Source: an uncultured Acetobacteraceae bacterium (GTDB lineage: Bacteria > Pseudomonadota > Alphaproteobacteria > Acetobacterales > Acetobacteraceae). From it: a DNA stretch of 34,669 bases. The translations under genes were made by a program, and so were the position numbers. The stretch lies in the NCBI GenBank assembly GCA_937902425.1, contig CALFNB010000383.1, positions 1 through 34,669 of the forward strand, given 5' to 3'. Of this stretch, positions 1 to 8,782 are shown piece by piece. Below the pieces are notes generated by a model, which ran no database searches, had not been told where the DNA came from, and saw only the letters and a program-made list of their open reading frames with translations. How positions within the stretch are numbered: position 1 is the first letter of the stretch; each line of letters begins with the position of its first letter.

Positions 1-327
1 CAGCGCGTGCATTTCCCCGACAGCATCGCGCGCGGCCGCGACTACTACACGCCGTACCGCGCGTTGTTGCCGAAGGGGATCGATCAACTGCTGGTGGCCG
101 GACGGCATTATTCCGCGACCTCCTCGGCGCAGAAAATTTCCCGGGAAATTCCGCCCTGCATGGCGATGGGCGAAGCGGCCGGCGTCGCCGCGACGATGGC
201 GTTGTCCTCGCGTGGTCTGGTGCGCGATGTTGACGTTCCCTTATTGCAACGGAAGTTGCGGGACCAGGGTGCCGATCCGGGCGACCGGCCCTCAACCAAT
301 GCACGCGTGCTGGAGGCCCAGTTATGA
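1..327 (+). CDS. FAD-dependent oxidoreductase, C-terminal end (partial)
   Basis: The reading frame is open from base 1, so the gene begins outside the window. The visible 108 residues match the C-terminal end of FAD-dependent oxidoreductases of the FAD_oxidored type. A tyrosine-rich YYTPYRALLP stretch leads into LLVAGRHYSAT, a typical segment announcing the flavin-contacting end of the fold, followed by the conserved IPPCMAMGEAAGVAA helix that closes the FAD site. The stop codon overlaps the start of the CoA-transferase gene (ATGA), so the two are translationally coupled and probably act on the same pathway. The substrate cannot be told from this fragment. Confidence 0.8.
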   Translation, partial: QRVHFPDSIARGRDYYTPYRALLPKGIDQLLVAGRHYSATSSAQKISREIPPCMAMGEAAGVAATMALSSRGLVRDVDVPLLQRKLRDQGADPGDRPSTNARVLEAQL

Positions 328-1499
328 CGCAACCGCTGTCGGGACTGCGGGTGATCGATTTCACGCAGGTGATGTTGGGGCCGTGTGCCACGCAGACGCT
401 CGGCGATTATGGCGCCGACGTGATCAAGATCGAGCGGATCGGTGCCGGCGATTTGTCGCGCACCGCGATCGAGGATCCCGCGGGCATGCGGAACCCGGTG
501 TTCTGTAGTCTCAACCGTAACAAACGCAGCATCGCGCTCGATCTGAAGTCGCCCGCCGGCCTGGAGATCGTGCGCACGCTGGCGAAGACCGCCGATGTCG
601 CGGTCAATAACTTTCGTGCCGGGGTGATGGAGCGGATGGGTCTCGGCTACGCGACGTTGTCCGAGATTAACCCCCGCATCATCTACGCCTTCGGTACCGG
701 CTTCGGGACCGAGGGGCCGTACGCGCACAAAGGCGGTCAGGACATCCTGGCGCAGGCGATGAGCGGGGTCATGATGCGCAAATGCGATCCGTCGGATCCG
801 GTGACGATCTATCCCACCGCGCTCGCCGATTATTCGGCCGGCATGCATCTGGTGCAGGGGATTTTGCTCGCGCTGCTGCATCGGGAGCGCACCGGACGCG
901 GTCAGGTCGTCGCGGTCTCACTGTATGACAGCATGCTGGCGATGCAGATGCAGGAGGCCGCGATGTGGCTGATGCGTGACCGGGATTTCAGTTGGGGCTC
1001 GATGCCTCACACTGGCGCGTTTGAAACCACCGACGGAGCGATCGTCATCGTCGGCGCGTTCAAGGCGAACCCGCTGCGCGATATTTCGAAGGCTCTGGGT
1101 ATCGACGATCTGTCGGTGGACGATCGGTTCAGTACATTCGAGCGCAGTGTGCGAAACCGCACGGCTTTGCACGCCATTCTGCGGGCGCGGATCGCCACCA
1201 ACTCCACCGCGCATTGGATGGAGCGGCTGGAGGCGCTGGATTTGCTTTGCTCACCGGTGCGGAACCTGGGTGCCGCGCTGGCCGATCCGCAAACCGAGAT
1301 CAACGGCATGATCGTGCGCGCCGCGGGCGATACCGAGCCGCTTGGTCTGGTCGGCTCGCCCGTGCATTTGTCGGACAATGGCTTCGCGTTGCGCCATGAT
1401 CCGCCGGCATTGGGCTTTCATGGCGCGGAGATTTTGGCCGAGCATGGCTACGATCACGCAACGATCGAACGGTTGCGCACCGCGGGCGTGCTGGCATGA
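324..1499 (+). CDS. CaiB/BaiF family III CoA-transferase
   Basis: This 391-residue protein has the usual length and layout of family III CoA-transferases, which move CoA between carboxylic acids through an aspartyl-CoA anhydride. The N-terminus (LSGLRVIDFTQVMLGPCATQTLGDYGADVIKIE) is the classic signature. NRNKRSIALDLKSPAG and NFRAGVMERMGLGY follow, and the GGQDILAQAMSG region comes next. The likely catalytic Asp is in YPTALADYSAGM near residue 170. It starts at the ATG inside the ATGA overlap with the oxidoreductase and ends in an ATGA overlap with the enoyl-CoA hydratase. The pairing implies activation of an organic acid to a CoA thioester followed by hydration or isomerisation. The acid is unknown. 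Confidence 0.92.
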   Translation: MTQPLSGLRVIDFTQVMLGPCATQTLGDYGADVIKIERIGAGDLSRTAIEDPAGMRNPVFCSLNRNKRSIALDLKSPAGLEIVRTLAKTADVAVNNFRAGVMERMGLGYATLSEINPRIIYAFGTGFGTEGPYAHKGGQDILAQAMSGVMMRKCDPSDPVTIYPTALADYSAGMHLVQGILLALLHRERTGRGQVVAVSLYDSMLAMQMQEAAMWLMRDRDFSWGSMPHTGAFETTDGAIVIVGAFKANPLRDISKALGIDDLSVDDRFSTFERSVRNRTALHAILRARIATNSTAHWMERLEALDLLCSPVRNLGAALADPQTEINGMIVRAAGDTEPLGLVGSPVHLSDNGFALRHDPPALGFHGAEILAEHGYDHATIERLRTAGVLA

Positions 1500-2269
1500 C
1501 GGCGATCTTACGCATCGACAATCAGGTCGCTTATGTGACCATCGACCGGCCGGAGGTGATGAACGCGCTCGACCAGGCGACCGACGAAGCGCTCGAGGCG
1601 ATCTGGCGCCAACTGGAAGCGGATCGGGAGGTTCGCGCCGTGGTGCTGACCGGCGCCGGCGAGCGGGCGTTCTGTGTCGGCTCCGACATGAAGAACGTGG
1701 GGAAATCCGGTCTGGAGTACTGGGCTTTCGGCAATCCCAACGGCTTCGGCGGCATTTCGTTGCGAAATACGCTGGACATTCCGGTCATCGCCCGGGTCAA
1801 TGGTCACGCTCTGGGCGGCGGGTTTGAGATGGTGCTTGGTTGCGACATCGTCATCGCCGCTGAGGAGGCGAGCTTTGGCCTGCCGGAGCCGCGTGTTGGG
1901 CGACTGCCGCTGGATGGCGGCATGGTGCTGCTGCAACGGCAAATTCCGTTTCGTCAGGCGATGGGAATGCTGCTCACCGGCCGCCGTCTGCGGGCCGCCG
2001 AGGCGCTGGCGATGGGCCTGGTGAATGAGGTCGTGCCTCGCGCGGCGTTGGACGACGCGGTGCAGCGCTGGCTGGCGGACATTCTGGCCTGTGCGCCGTT
2101 GTCATTGCGCGCGATCAAGCAATCCGTCCGTCGCACCGCGCAGCTGACGGCGGCGGAGGCTCAGGCACAGCGCTTGCCGGCGGTGATCGAGTGTCTGGCA
2201 TCGCATGATGGCGACGAAGGCGTTCTGGCCTTTCGCGAGAAGCGCGCGCCAGTTTGGACCGGCAGGTGA
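1496..2269 (+). CDS. Enoyl-CoA hydratase/isomerase family protein
   Basis: The 257-residue product is a crotonase-fold protein of normal length. It has the N-terminal VAYVTIDRPEVMNALD motif, the first oxyanion-hole segment (ERAFCVGSDMKN) and the second (NGHALGGGFEMVLGCDIVIAAEEASFGLPEPRVG). The glutamates in the usual active-site positions appear to be kept. It probably acts on the CoA ester made by the overlapping CoA-transferase. The start overlaps the upstream stop by 4 bp (ATGA) and its own stop overlaps the LysR gene. Hydratase, isomerase and hydrolase activities cannot be separated from sequence alone. Confidence 0.92.
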   Translation: MTAILRIDNQVAYVTIDRPEVMNALDQATDEALEAIWRQLEADREVRAVVLTGAGERAFCVGSDMKNVGKSGLEYWAFGNPNGFGGISLRNTLDIPVIARVNGHALGGGFEMVLGCDIVIAAEEASFGLPEPRVGRLPLDGGMVLLQRQIPFRQAMGMLLTGRRLRAAEALAMGLVNEVVPRAALDDAVQRWLADILACAPLSLRAIKQSVRRTAQLTAAEAQAQRLPAVIECLASHDGDEGVLAFREKRAPVWTGR

Positions 2270-3201
2270 TTGTGCCCGCGCGGAATGCGTCCAGTCTGCA
2301 TTCCGCCGTGCTGCGCTACATCCGGGAAGTCGGCCGCAGCGGCTCGATCCGCAAGGCAGCACAGGTGTTGAACGTCGCGTCCTCGGCGGTGAACCGGCAA
2401 ATCCTGAAGGTCGAGCAGGACCTCGGCGTCAAGCTGTTCGACCGCACGCCCGACGGCATGCATCCGACCTCGGCGGGCGAAATCCTGTTGCGGCACATTC
2501 GCGACACGCTGTCCGACTACGACATCCTGCTGGCGGAGATCGACGGCCAGCGCGGCATCCGCAGTGGCCATGTTCGTATCGTGGCACTGGATAGTTTGCT
2601 GGTTGAGTTCCTGCCCAGAATTTTGGACCCGCTTGGTCGCCGTTACCCGGCGGTCACGTTTTCGGTCCTGGCCACGGCGCCGATAGCGGTGTTCCATGAG
2701 GTCATCGCCGCTCAGGCGGATATCGGCCTGACCTTCGTTGCCCCGGCGAGCGCGGCCGTGCAACTGATCGCCAGTGTGCCGATGCCGCTTGGCGCGGTGA
2801 TGTCGCCCAGACACGCGCTGGCGGGACACAAACGGCTCAGCTTTCCGGATTTCGAGGGTCACGCGGTGCTGATGCAGCACGACGCGCTGCCGGTCGTGCC
2901 GTTCATCGACGACGAGTTCGCCGCGTTTCGTGGTGCCACGCGGCCGCGGCTCGTTTCCAATTCGATTGAAATGCTGCGCCGCGCGATCCACTCGGAACTT
3001 GGCGTCGCGTTTTTCACCCGACTGGGTTTTTTGCGAGAGATCGCTTCGGGCGAACTGATCTGGATCCCGCTGGCCGTGCCGCGGCTGGAGCAATTGCGTC
3101 TGGGGTTGTTTACGTCCGCGCAACGCACAATCGCGCCGGCGACCTCCATGGTGGTGAACGAGATCGTCGGACGCTTCAAGGAACTGGAGGACGCCGCATG
3201 A
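2266..3201 (+). CDS. LysR-family transcriptional regulator
   Basis: The N-terminal winged helix-turn-helix (SIRKAAQVLNVASSAVNRQILKVE followed by LGVKLFDRTPDGM) is typical of LysR-type regulators. It is followed by a periplasmic-binding-protein-like effector domain; total length is about 311 residues. I chose the GTG at 2266 because it forms a GTGA overlap with the hydratase stop, matching the other 4-bp overlaps in this operon. An in-frame TTG at 2254 and GTG at 2272 are alternatives. It is unusual for a LysR gene to lie inside the operon on the same strand rather than divergently at its head. It probably responds to an intermediate of this pathway. Confidence 0.88.
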   Translation: MIVPARNASSLHSAVLRYIREVGRSGSIRKAAQVLNVASSAVNRQILKVEQDLGVKLFDRTPDGMHPTSAGEILLRHIRDTLSDYDILLAEIDGQRGIRSGHVRIVALDSLLVEFLPRILDPLGRRYPAVTFSVLATAPIAVFHEVIAAQADIGLTFVAPASAAVQLIASVPMPLGAVMSPRHALAGHKRLSFPDFEGHAVLMQHDALPVVPFIDDEFAAFRGATRPRLVSNSIEMLRRAIHSELGVAFFTRLGFLREIASGELIWIPLAVPRLEQLRLGLFTSAQRTIAPATSMVVNEIVGRFKELEDAA

Positions 3202-4646
3202 ACCGGCCGCTGTTGATTGATGGCGCCCTTGTGTGGGGGGAGGCGGGATTTCGGGCCGGTGGCGTGCTGGTGGAGGGCGAACGGATTGCCGCGGTGGGCT
3301 GGACCGATGACGAGCGGCGGGATTTGCGTGCCCGTGCCGCCGAAACCGTGCCGGCGGATGAGCATTGGCTGATCCCGGGCCTGATCGATGCGCATGCGCA
3401 CGGATACGCGACGTTGCTGCGCGGGACGGAGAACAGTCTGCCGCTGGAACTTTGGGCGCTTTACACGACGCTGTACGGCCGGGCTTACGATGCGCGCGCC
3501 ATTCGCGCGGCGGTGCTGCTTGGCGCGGCCGAGCGCATCCGCGGCGGTGTTACCGGTGTGATCGACCACGCGCCGATGGTGCATCTGGCGGAGGCCGCGC
3601 TGGCGGCGCACGAACAGACCGGGCTGCGCGTCGGCTATGCCGCGTTCCTGCACGATATCTCCGACCATGATTTGTTAGGGATGACGTTGCCGCCGTCAGT
3701 CGCCGGTGGATTGCCGCCGGTCGATCCCTCGGCTTACGCGGCCCGGTTCGCGGAGGTTCTCGCGGTTGCGAGGGCCGGTTCGGGGCGGGTCGGCGTGCAG
3801 CTTGGCCCGAACGCGCCGCAGCGCTGCTCACCCGAGGCATGGGCGTTGTGGAAAACGTTGCGCGATCGGCACGGCGTGAATGTGCACATGCACCTGATGG
3901 AGACGCGTGCGCAGGCGGAGATCGGCAAGTGCCGCGGGCCGGAAGGACTCGTGGCGGAGATGGAACGGTTCGGCCTGCTGGAGGACGGACTGGCGGCCGC
4001 GCATGGCATCTGGCTGAGCGAAGTGGAGCGGGAGCGTCTGGCGCGGCATGCGGTCACCGTCGTGCATAATCCGGCCAGCAATCTGATGCTGGGGTCTGGG
4101 ATCATGCCTCTCTCGTCATACCGGGATCTGGGCACGACGGTGGCGCTTGGTACGGACTCGGCGAACACCGGCGGCCGGCATGACATGTTCGAAACGATGC
4201 GGCTGGCGTTGATGCTGCCGCGGATCGGCACCAGTCAGCATGAAACATGGCCGCGGGCGGAGGAAATCCTGACGATGGCGACCCGTAACGGCGCCCAGGT
4301 GTTGGGGCTTGGCGGGCAGGTGGGAGAGATCGCCGCGGGTCGGCTCGCCGATCTGGCGCTGGTGCGATGTGACCATCCAACAACGCTGGGGATGCGGCGC
4401 GATGCGTCGGCGTTCGTGCAACATGGCAGTCCCGAGGCGGTGGACAGCGTGATGGTCAACGGCACGTGGGTCATGCGAGAGCGGCGGATTTTGGCGTTCG
4501 ACGAGGTGGCGGTGCTGCGTGAAGCGGAGGCGGTGATGGCTGCGTTACGCGAGCGAACCGAGGCGGATCGGGCTTTGCTCGACGCCGCGTTACCCGCACT
4601 GAGCCAATCGTTCGCCGCTCAATTGCCCGGCTTCAGAAAGACGTAG
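3198..4646 (+). CDS. Amidohydrolase of the TRZ/ATZ (chlorohydrolase/deaminase) type
   Basis: This 482-residue metal-dependent hydrolase has the subtype III amidohydrolase pattern. LIPGLIDAHAHGY supplies the HxH metal ligands, VHMHLMET the next His, AHGIWL the following His, and LGTDSANTGGRHDMFE the metal-binding Asp. The family deaminates or dechlorinates N-heterocycles such as aminotriazines, cytosine, guanine or adenosine derivatives. It overlaps the LysR gene by 4 bp (ATGA), so it belongs to the upstream operon. Its last 28 bp overlap the 3' end of the convergent DUF3455 gene. A nitrogen heterocycle as substrate would suit the neighbouring pyrimidine cluster, but that is inference. Confidence 0.9.
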   Translation: MNRPLLIDGALVWGEAGFRAGGVLVEGERIAAVGWTDDERRDLRARAAETVPADEHWLIPGLIDAHAHGYATLLRGTENSLPLELWALYTTLYGRAYDARAIRAAVLLGAAERIRGGVTGVIDHAPMVHLAEAALAAHEQTGLRVGYAAFLHDISDHDLLGMTLPPSVAGGLPPVDPSAYAARFAEVLAVARAGSGRVGVQLGPNAPQRCSPEAWALWKTLRDRHGVNVHMHLMETRAQAEIGKCRGPEGLVAEMERFGLLEDGLAAAHGIWLSEVERERLARHAVTVVHNPASNLMLGSGIMPLSSYRDLGTTVALGTDSANTGGRHDMFETMRLALMLPRIGTSQHETWPRAEEILTMATRNGAQVLGLGGQVGEIAAGRLADLALVRCDHPTTLGMRRDASAFVQHGSPEAVDSVMVNGTWVMRERRILAFDEVAVLREAEAVMAALRERTEADRALLDAALPALSQSFAAQLPGFRKT

Positions 4647-5158
4647 TCGCTGGCATATGGCACGGCGACCAGATCGCCGGCTTTGTCGCACCCGCCGGCG
4701 AGCGCTCCACCCTTGGCGTTGATACGTTGGATGATCGTCACGGCCACGAACTGACCGCTGCCATGACCCGTCGCGGGCTCCAGCTTCAACCAGGGAATAT
4801 CGTCCCCCGTCGCGCCGGGCGCGCGGCCCACGACCTTGCCGACGATCAGGCTGCCGTCGGGAAGTTCCCAGCTCGGCCCCGCGAAGTGGCGTCCCACCGT
4901 GCGGCCATCGATCAGCAGCGTCGCGACCGGCTCACGGAACTGCCAGCCGCGCTTGCCGGACGCGTCGGCCACGCACTCATAAATCTGCGCGCCCACGCCA
5001 TGCGCCGTCATCACGGCCGAGGTATCCGGCACCGCGATGGCGGCGGGTAACGATTGCTGGGCTTGCGCGGCGATTGCCAGAGACGCGACAATCAGGCCGG
5101 CGAGCGGCAACAGGGATACGGCCGTGCGGATCGCACGCATTATGCCGCTGAAAATCAT
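4619..5158 (-). CDS. Exported DUF3455 protein
   Basis: The 179-residue product begins with a clear Sec signal peptide (hydrophobic core roughly residues 14-30, AQA cleavage site near residue 33). The remainder matches the DUF3455 pattern: GVGAQIYECVADASGKRGWQF near the start of the mature domain, a GRHFAGPSWELPDGS motif, and a C-terminal block containing GGALAGGCDKAGDLVAVPY. Two cysteines in the mature protein could form a disulfide. The ATG at 5158 is preceded by GGAAGGAA at good spacing. It lies 36 bp after the ABC binding-protein gene, so it may be the last gene of that operon. The family's function is not known. Confidence 0.85.
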   Translation of the reverse strand: MIFSGIMRAIRTAVSLLPLAGLIVASLAIAAQAQQSLPAAIAVPDTSAVMTAHGVGAQIYECVADASGKRGWQFREPVATLLIDGRTVGRHFAGPSWELPDGSLIVGKVVGRAPGATGDDIPWLKLEPATGHGSGQFVAVTIIQRINAKGGALAGGCDKAGDLVAVPYASDYVFLKPGN

Positions 5159-5194
5159 GGTCGTTCCTTCCCATCATTCAAGCGGCCGGTCTTT

Positions 5195-6190
5195 TTACTT
5201 CCCAAACGCCTTGTCCCACACGGCGTGCGTCCACGCACCCTCGGGCTTCTTCGTGATGACCGGGTCCGACATCCCCGACATCAGTTCACCGACGGTGCGC
5301 GTATAGGCCGCCTCATCCAGATATCCCAACCCATGCGGCGCCGGCACCACCAGTTTCGCGATCTCCGACATCATCCGCTTTTGATGCGCGGCCGTCTGCG
5401 CGCCGGCGGTATCGTTGTCCATCACGATCTTCACCGCCTCATCCTGATGGTCGACGGCGTACTGCCAACCCTGCATCGATGCCTTCAGGAACCGCGCCAG
5501 GCGGTCCGCCTTCGCCGGGTCTTTCAGCGTGGCCTCGGTCGCATAGAGACCATCCTCCAGCGTCGCCACGCCTTCATCAGCGTACTTGAACACGATCAGT
5601 TGCTCGGGCTTCATGGCCGCCTCGATCAACTGCCAATATTCGTTGTAGGTCATGGTGGAGATGCACGCGGCCTGCTTCTGCAACAACGGATCCACGTTGA
5701 ACCCCTGCTTCAGCACTTTCACGCCGCCCGCCGAGCCGTCGGTCTTCAAACCAAGTTTGCTCATCCAGGCCAGGAACGGATACTCGTTCCCCGAGAACCA
5801 GACGCCCAGAGTCTTACCCTTGAAGTCGGCCGGCACCTTGATGCCGCTGTCCTTGCGGCAGCTCAGTTCCATACCGGAACGTTGAAACACCTGCGCGATG
5901 TTGACGAGCGGAACGCCCTTTTCCCGCGCCGCGAGCGCGGACGGCATCCAATCGACGACCACATCGGCACCGCCTCCGGCGATCACCTGCGACGGATTGA
6001 CGTCCGGCCCGCCCGGCTTGATCGTCACGTCAAGCCCAGCTGCCTTATAAAACCCCTTCGCCGCCGCCACATAATATCCCGCGAACTGCGACTGGGCTAC
6101 CCATTTAAGTTGTAACGTTAGCGGATCGGCGGCCCGCGCCGGTCCGAACATTCCGATGAGCAACGCCACCGCGAGTACCATTCTGTGCAT
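5195..6190 (-). CDS. NMT1/THI5-like ABC transporter substrate-binding protein
   Basis: This 331-residue periplasmic binding protein has a signal peptide (MHRMVLAVALLIGMFGPARA). The mature start, LTLQLKWVAQSQFAGYYVAA followed by KGFY, is typical of the NMT1/THI5 group. Members bind pyrimidine-like compounds (for example ThiY for hydroxymethyl- or formylamino-pyrimidine), riboflavin, taurine or nitrate. The gene is the terminal component of an operon with two permeases, an ATPase and three pyrimidine-degrading enzymes, so a pyrimidine base, hydantoin or similar ring is the most likely ligand (inference). It begins 21 bp after the permease gene. Confidence 0.88.
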   Translation of the reverse strand: MHRMVLAVALLIGMFGPARAADPLTLQLKWVAQSQFAGYYVAAAKGFYKAAGLDVTIKPGGPDVNPSQVIAGGGADVVVDWMPSALAAREKGVPLVNIAQVFQRSGMELSCRKDSGIKVPADFKGKTLGVWFSGNEYPFLAWMSKLGLKTDGSAGGVKVLKQGFNVDPLLQKQAACISTMTYNEYWQLIEAAMKPEQLIVFKYADEGVATLEDGLYATEATLKDPAKADRLARFLKASMQGWQYAVDHQDEAVKIVMDNDTAGAQTAAHQKRMMSEIAKLVVPAPHGLGYLDEAAYTRTVGELMSGMSDPVITKKPEGAWTHAVWDKAFGK

Positions 6191-6211
6191 CGAACCGTTG
6201 CCTTTCTTCTA

Positions 6212-7042
6212 TCATCGAAACGACGGATGCCAGAACGTCACGACACGTTCCACCAGCGTCAACAAAGCGAAACTCAGCGACCCGGCCAGCGCCGCCATCA
6301 CGATCTCAGCCCAGACCACATCCAGATTGAGCCGCGCGGCCTCGGTGGAAATCCGGAAACCCATGCCGACGATCGGCGTGCCGAAGAACTCCGCCACGAT
6401 GGCACCGATCAACGCCAGCGTCGCGTTCAACTTCAGTGCATTGAACACGAACGGCAGAGCCGACGGCAAGCGCAATTTCAGCAGCGTCCGCGCGTAACCG
6501 GCGCCGTAGGAGCGCATCAGATCGGCCTCCATTGCCCCGGTCTGGCCGATCCCCGCCGCGGCATTCACCAGCATCGGGAAGAACGTCATCACCACGACCA
6601 CGGCCGCTTTCGATTGCCAATCGAAACTAAACCACATCACCATGATTGGCGCGATACCAACGATCGGCATGGCGCTGACCAGACTGCTCAGCGGCAGCAC
6701 GCCGCGGCGCAGGAAGGGCGAGGCATCGAGAGCGATCGCCGCCAGCAGGCCCGACGCACAACCAATCAGCCAGCCCGGAATGACCGCGCGCAGAAACGTT
6801 TGCTGAAAGTCCTGGCCCAGGGTCGGCAGATGTCCAATGATGGCGGCGCCGATGCGGGACGGTGGGGGCAGCAACACCTCCGGCACGCCATATCCGGTGC
6901 ACACGACCTGCCAAAGCCACAAGACCAACCCGCCGAACACGACCGGCGTCGCCGCGCGGAACGCCGGCCGCTCATCGCGGGCCAGCAGGACCAGCGCGGA
7001 GCCGCCGACCGCCAGCGAGGCGATCAAGAGCATTGTCGTCAC
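6212..7042 (-). CDS. ABC transporter permease (SsuC/ThiX type)
   Basis: This integral membrane permease of the BPD_transp_1 family has about six predicted hydrophobic segments. The EAA-type cytoplasmic loop reads MRSYGAGYARTLLKLRLPSALPFVFNALK near the C-terminal half. I placed the start at the GTG at 7042, which forms a GTGA overlap with the preceding permease and follows GAGGCGGA; an ATG nine bases further on is an alternative. The open frame extends 85 codons further upstream, but that part is antisense-like, lies over the other permease and has no membrane character. It forms a heteromeric channel with the next gene. Confidence 0.87.
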   Translation of the reverse strand: MTTMLLIASLAVGGSALVLLARDERPAFRAATPVVFGGLVLWLWQVVCTGYGVPEVLLPPPSRIGAAIIGHLPTLGQDFQQTFLRAVIPGWLIGCASGLLAAIALDASPFLRRGVLPLSSLVSAMPIVGIAPIMVMWFSFDWQSKAAVVVVMTFFPMLVNAAAGIGQTGAMEADLMRSYGAGYARTLLKLRLPSALPFVFNALKLNATLALIGAIVAEFFGTPIVGMGFRISTEAARLNLDVVWAEIVMAALAGSLSFALLTLVERVVTFWHPSFR

Positions 7043-7893
7043 AGCCGTCCGCCTCGGGCGCGCACCAGCAACGCCTGGGCGCCATCGACCGCGGCGACCG
7101 CCAGCATCGCGAGGATCGCCGCCATGAAAAGCGCAGCCCAGATCTGCGGTGTATGCCCATAATACGATCCGGTCAGCAGCCGCGCGCCTAGTCCGGCCTG
7201 GGCTCCGGTGGGGAGCTCCGCGACGATGGCGCCGACCAGAGCCAGAGGTGCCGCGACCTTCATCGCCGGGAACAGGAACGCCATCGAATCGGGCCAACGC
7301 AGTTTCATGAAGACCTGTGTGCCGGTCGCGCTATATGTGCGCAGCAGATCCCGCCGCATCGGATCGGACGAGCGCAACCCTTTCACCATCCCGGTGGTGA
7401 TCGGGAAGAAGCTCAGCCACCCGGCGATCAGCGCTTTCGGCGTGACACCGGTCAAACCGATATTGCCGAGCACCACGACCACCATCGGTGCGATCGCCAG
7501 CACCGGCACCGCCTGGCTGACGATCAGCCATGGCATCAACGCGCGATCCAATGTGCGGATGTGTACGATTCCGATCGCGAGAGTCATCCCCGCGATCAGC
7601 GCGACCATGAACCCAAGCGACGCCGCCCATGCCGTCACGCCGGCGTGGAACAACAGGCTGCGCGATGAGACGACGTTGTAGCCAAACACGCCGCGGATCA
7701 TTTCGCCCACGACCTGATCGGGTGTCGGCAGCAACGGCCGCTCCAGCGTCAGCGCGGCCGTTGCGACATCGGTCCATCCCGCGTCATCGTCCGCCAGCGT
7801 CTGGGCTTGATCCCAGTTCATCGCCAGGGCGGCGCCGTACCAAAGCGTGGTCAGGATCACGAGAACAACGAGCACCGGCGCAACCTTACCCAT
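7039..7893 (-). CDS. ABC transporter permease (SsuC/ThiX type)
   Basis: This second permease of the importer is about 284 residues long. It starts at the ATG giving MGKVAPVLVVLVILTTLWYGAALAMNW, a first transmembrane segment, and contains the EAA loop LLRTYSATGTQVFMKLRWPDSMAFLFPAMK. A conserved GLTGVTPKALIAGWLSFFP segment is also present. The start overlaps the 3' end of the ATPase gene by 8 bp and its stop overlaps the next permease. The longer open frame reaching 7998 lies inside the ATPase gene and was not used. The two permeases are homologous, consistent with duplication and a heterodimeric channel. Confidence 0.87.
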   Translation of the reverse strand: MGKVAPVLVVLVILTTLWYGAALAMNWDQAQTLADDDAGWTDVATAALTLERPLLPTPDQVVGEMIRGVFGYNVVSSRSLLFHAGVTAWAASLGFMVALIAGMTLAIGIVHIRTLDRALMPWLIVSQAVPVLAIAPMVVVVLGNIGLTGVTPKALIAGWLSFFPITTGMVKGLRSSDPMRRDLLRTYSATGTQVFMKLRWPDSMAFLFPAMKVAAPLALVGAIVAELPTGAQAGLGARLLTGSYYGHTPQIWAALFMAAILAMLAVAAVDGAQALLVRARGGRL

Positions 7894-8773
7894 CGCGATG
7901 GCCTTCTCGCAGCGCGGCACGGACCGCGTGCGCCACGGCGAGATATTCCGGCGTCTCGCGCACATCCAGGTCACGTTCTCGCGGCAGAGTGGACTCAATC
8001 ACCGCGACGATCCGGCCAGGATGGGATGACATCACGACGATGCGCGTTGACAGGAACACCGCCTCGGGCACCGAGTGTGTAACGAACATCGCTGTCAACC
8101 CGGTGCGGCGCCACAGTTGATGCAGATGCAGCGTCAGTCCATCGCGGGTGATCTCGTCGAGTGCGCCAAACGGCTCATCCATCAGCAATAGATTTGGCTC
8201 GAAGCTCAATGCGCGCGCGATCGAGGCGCGCTGCTGCATGCCACCTGATAGTTGCCACGGAAACCGTCGCCGGAACGCCGCGAGTCCGACCAGGTCCAGC
8301 ACGCGGGCCGCTCGGGCCTGACGCTCGGCGCGGGGTAGGCCCATGACTTCCAATGGCAGCATCACGTTGCGTTCGACGTTGCGCCAGGGATACAGCGCCG
8401 GTGCCTGAAAGACGTAGCCATAGGCCCGCTGCTTGCGCGCTTGCTCGGGCGCGACGCCATTCACCAGCAGGGTCCCGGTCGTGGCCTGCTCCAGGTCGGC
8501 GATAAGACGGAGCAGCGTCGTCTTGCCACAGCCGGAGGGGCCGATCAGCGAAACGAACTCGCCCTCACGGATCGCCAGATCGACGCCGGTCAACGCGACG
8601 GTTTGCTGTCTGTCGGCCGCGAACGTCACGCCGAGGTGACGCGCCTCGATAACGGTCTCCGCGACGCCGTGGTCCGGCTTGACCACGCCATGATCGGGGA
8701 GCGCGTCCGGGCCACGATTTTGACCGGAGCCCGTATCGGGACGCGGAAGCGAATTGTGCGTCATTGCTTCCAC
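7886..8773 (-). CDS. ABC transporter ATP-binding protein (SsuB/ThiZ type)
   Basis: The 295-residue ATPase carries all canonical motifs: Walker A GPSGCGKTTLL, Q-loop YVFQAP, signature LSGGMQQR, Walker B LLLMDEP, D-loop FGALDE and H-loop VTHS. Its domain structure is that of nitrate/sulfonate/taurine-type importers. About 45 residues before the ABC fold are low-complexity and poorly conserved. The start is either GTG 8773 or ATG 8764, with the amidase stop just upstream. It energises the two permeases that follow and sits between them and the pyrimidine catabolic enzymes in one operon. Confidence 0.9.
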   Translation of the reverse strand: MEAMTHNSLPRPDTGSGQNRGPDALPDHGVVKPDHGVAETVIEARHLGVTFAADRQQTVALTGVDLAIREGEFVSLIGPSGCGKTTLLRLIADLEQATTGTLLVNGVAPEQARKQRAYGYVFQAPALYPWRNVERNVMLPLEVMGLPRAERQARAARVLDLVGLAAFRRRFPWQLSGGMQQRASIARALSFEPNLLLMDEPFGALDEITRDGLTLHLHQLWRRTGLTAMFVTHSVPEAVFLSTRIVVMSSHPGRIVAVIESTLPRERDLDVRETPEYLAVAHAVRAALREGHRDG

Positions 8774-8782
8774 GGGCCGAAC

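Noticed and set aside
2161-3123. 320-codon open frame on the minus strand opposite the LysR gene
   Set aside because: Arg/Gln/His-rich sequence without family motifs, fully antisense to a well-supported regulator; typical shadow in GC-rich DNA.
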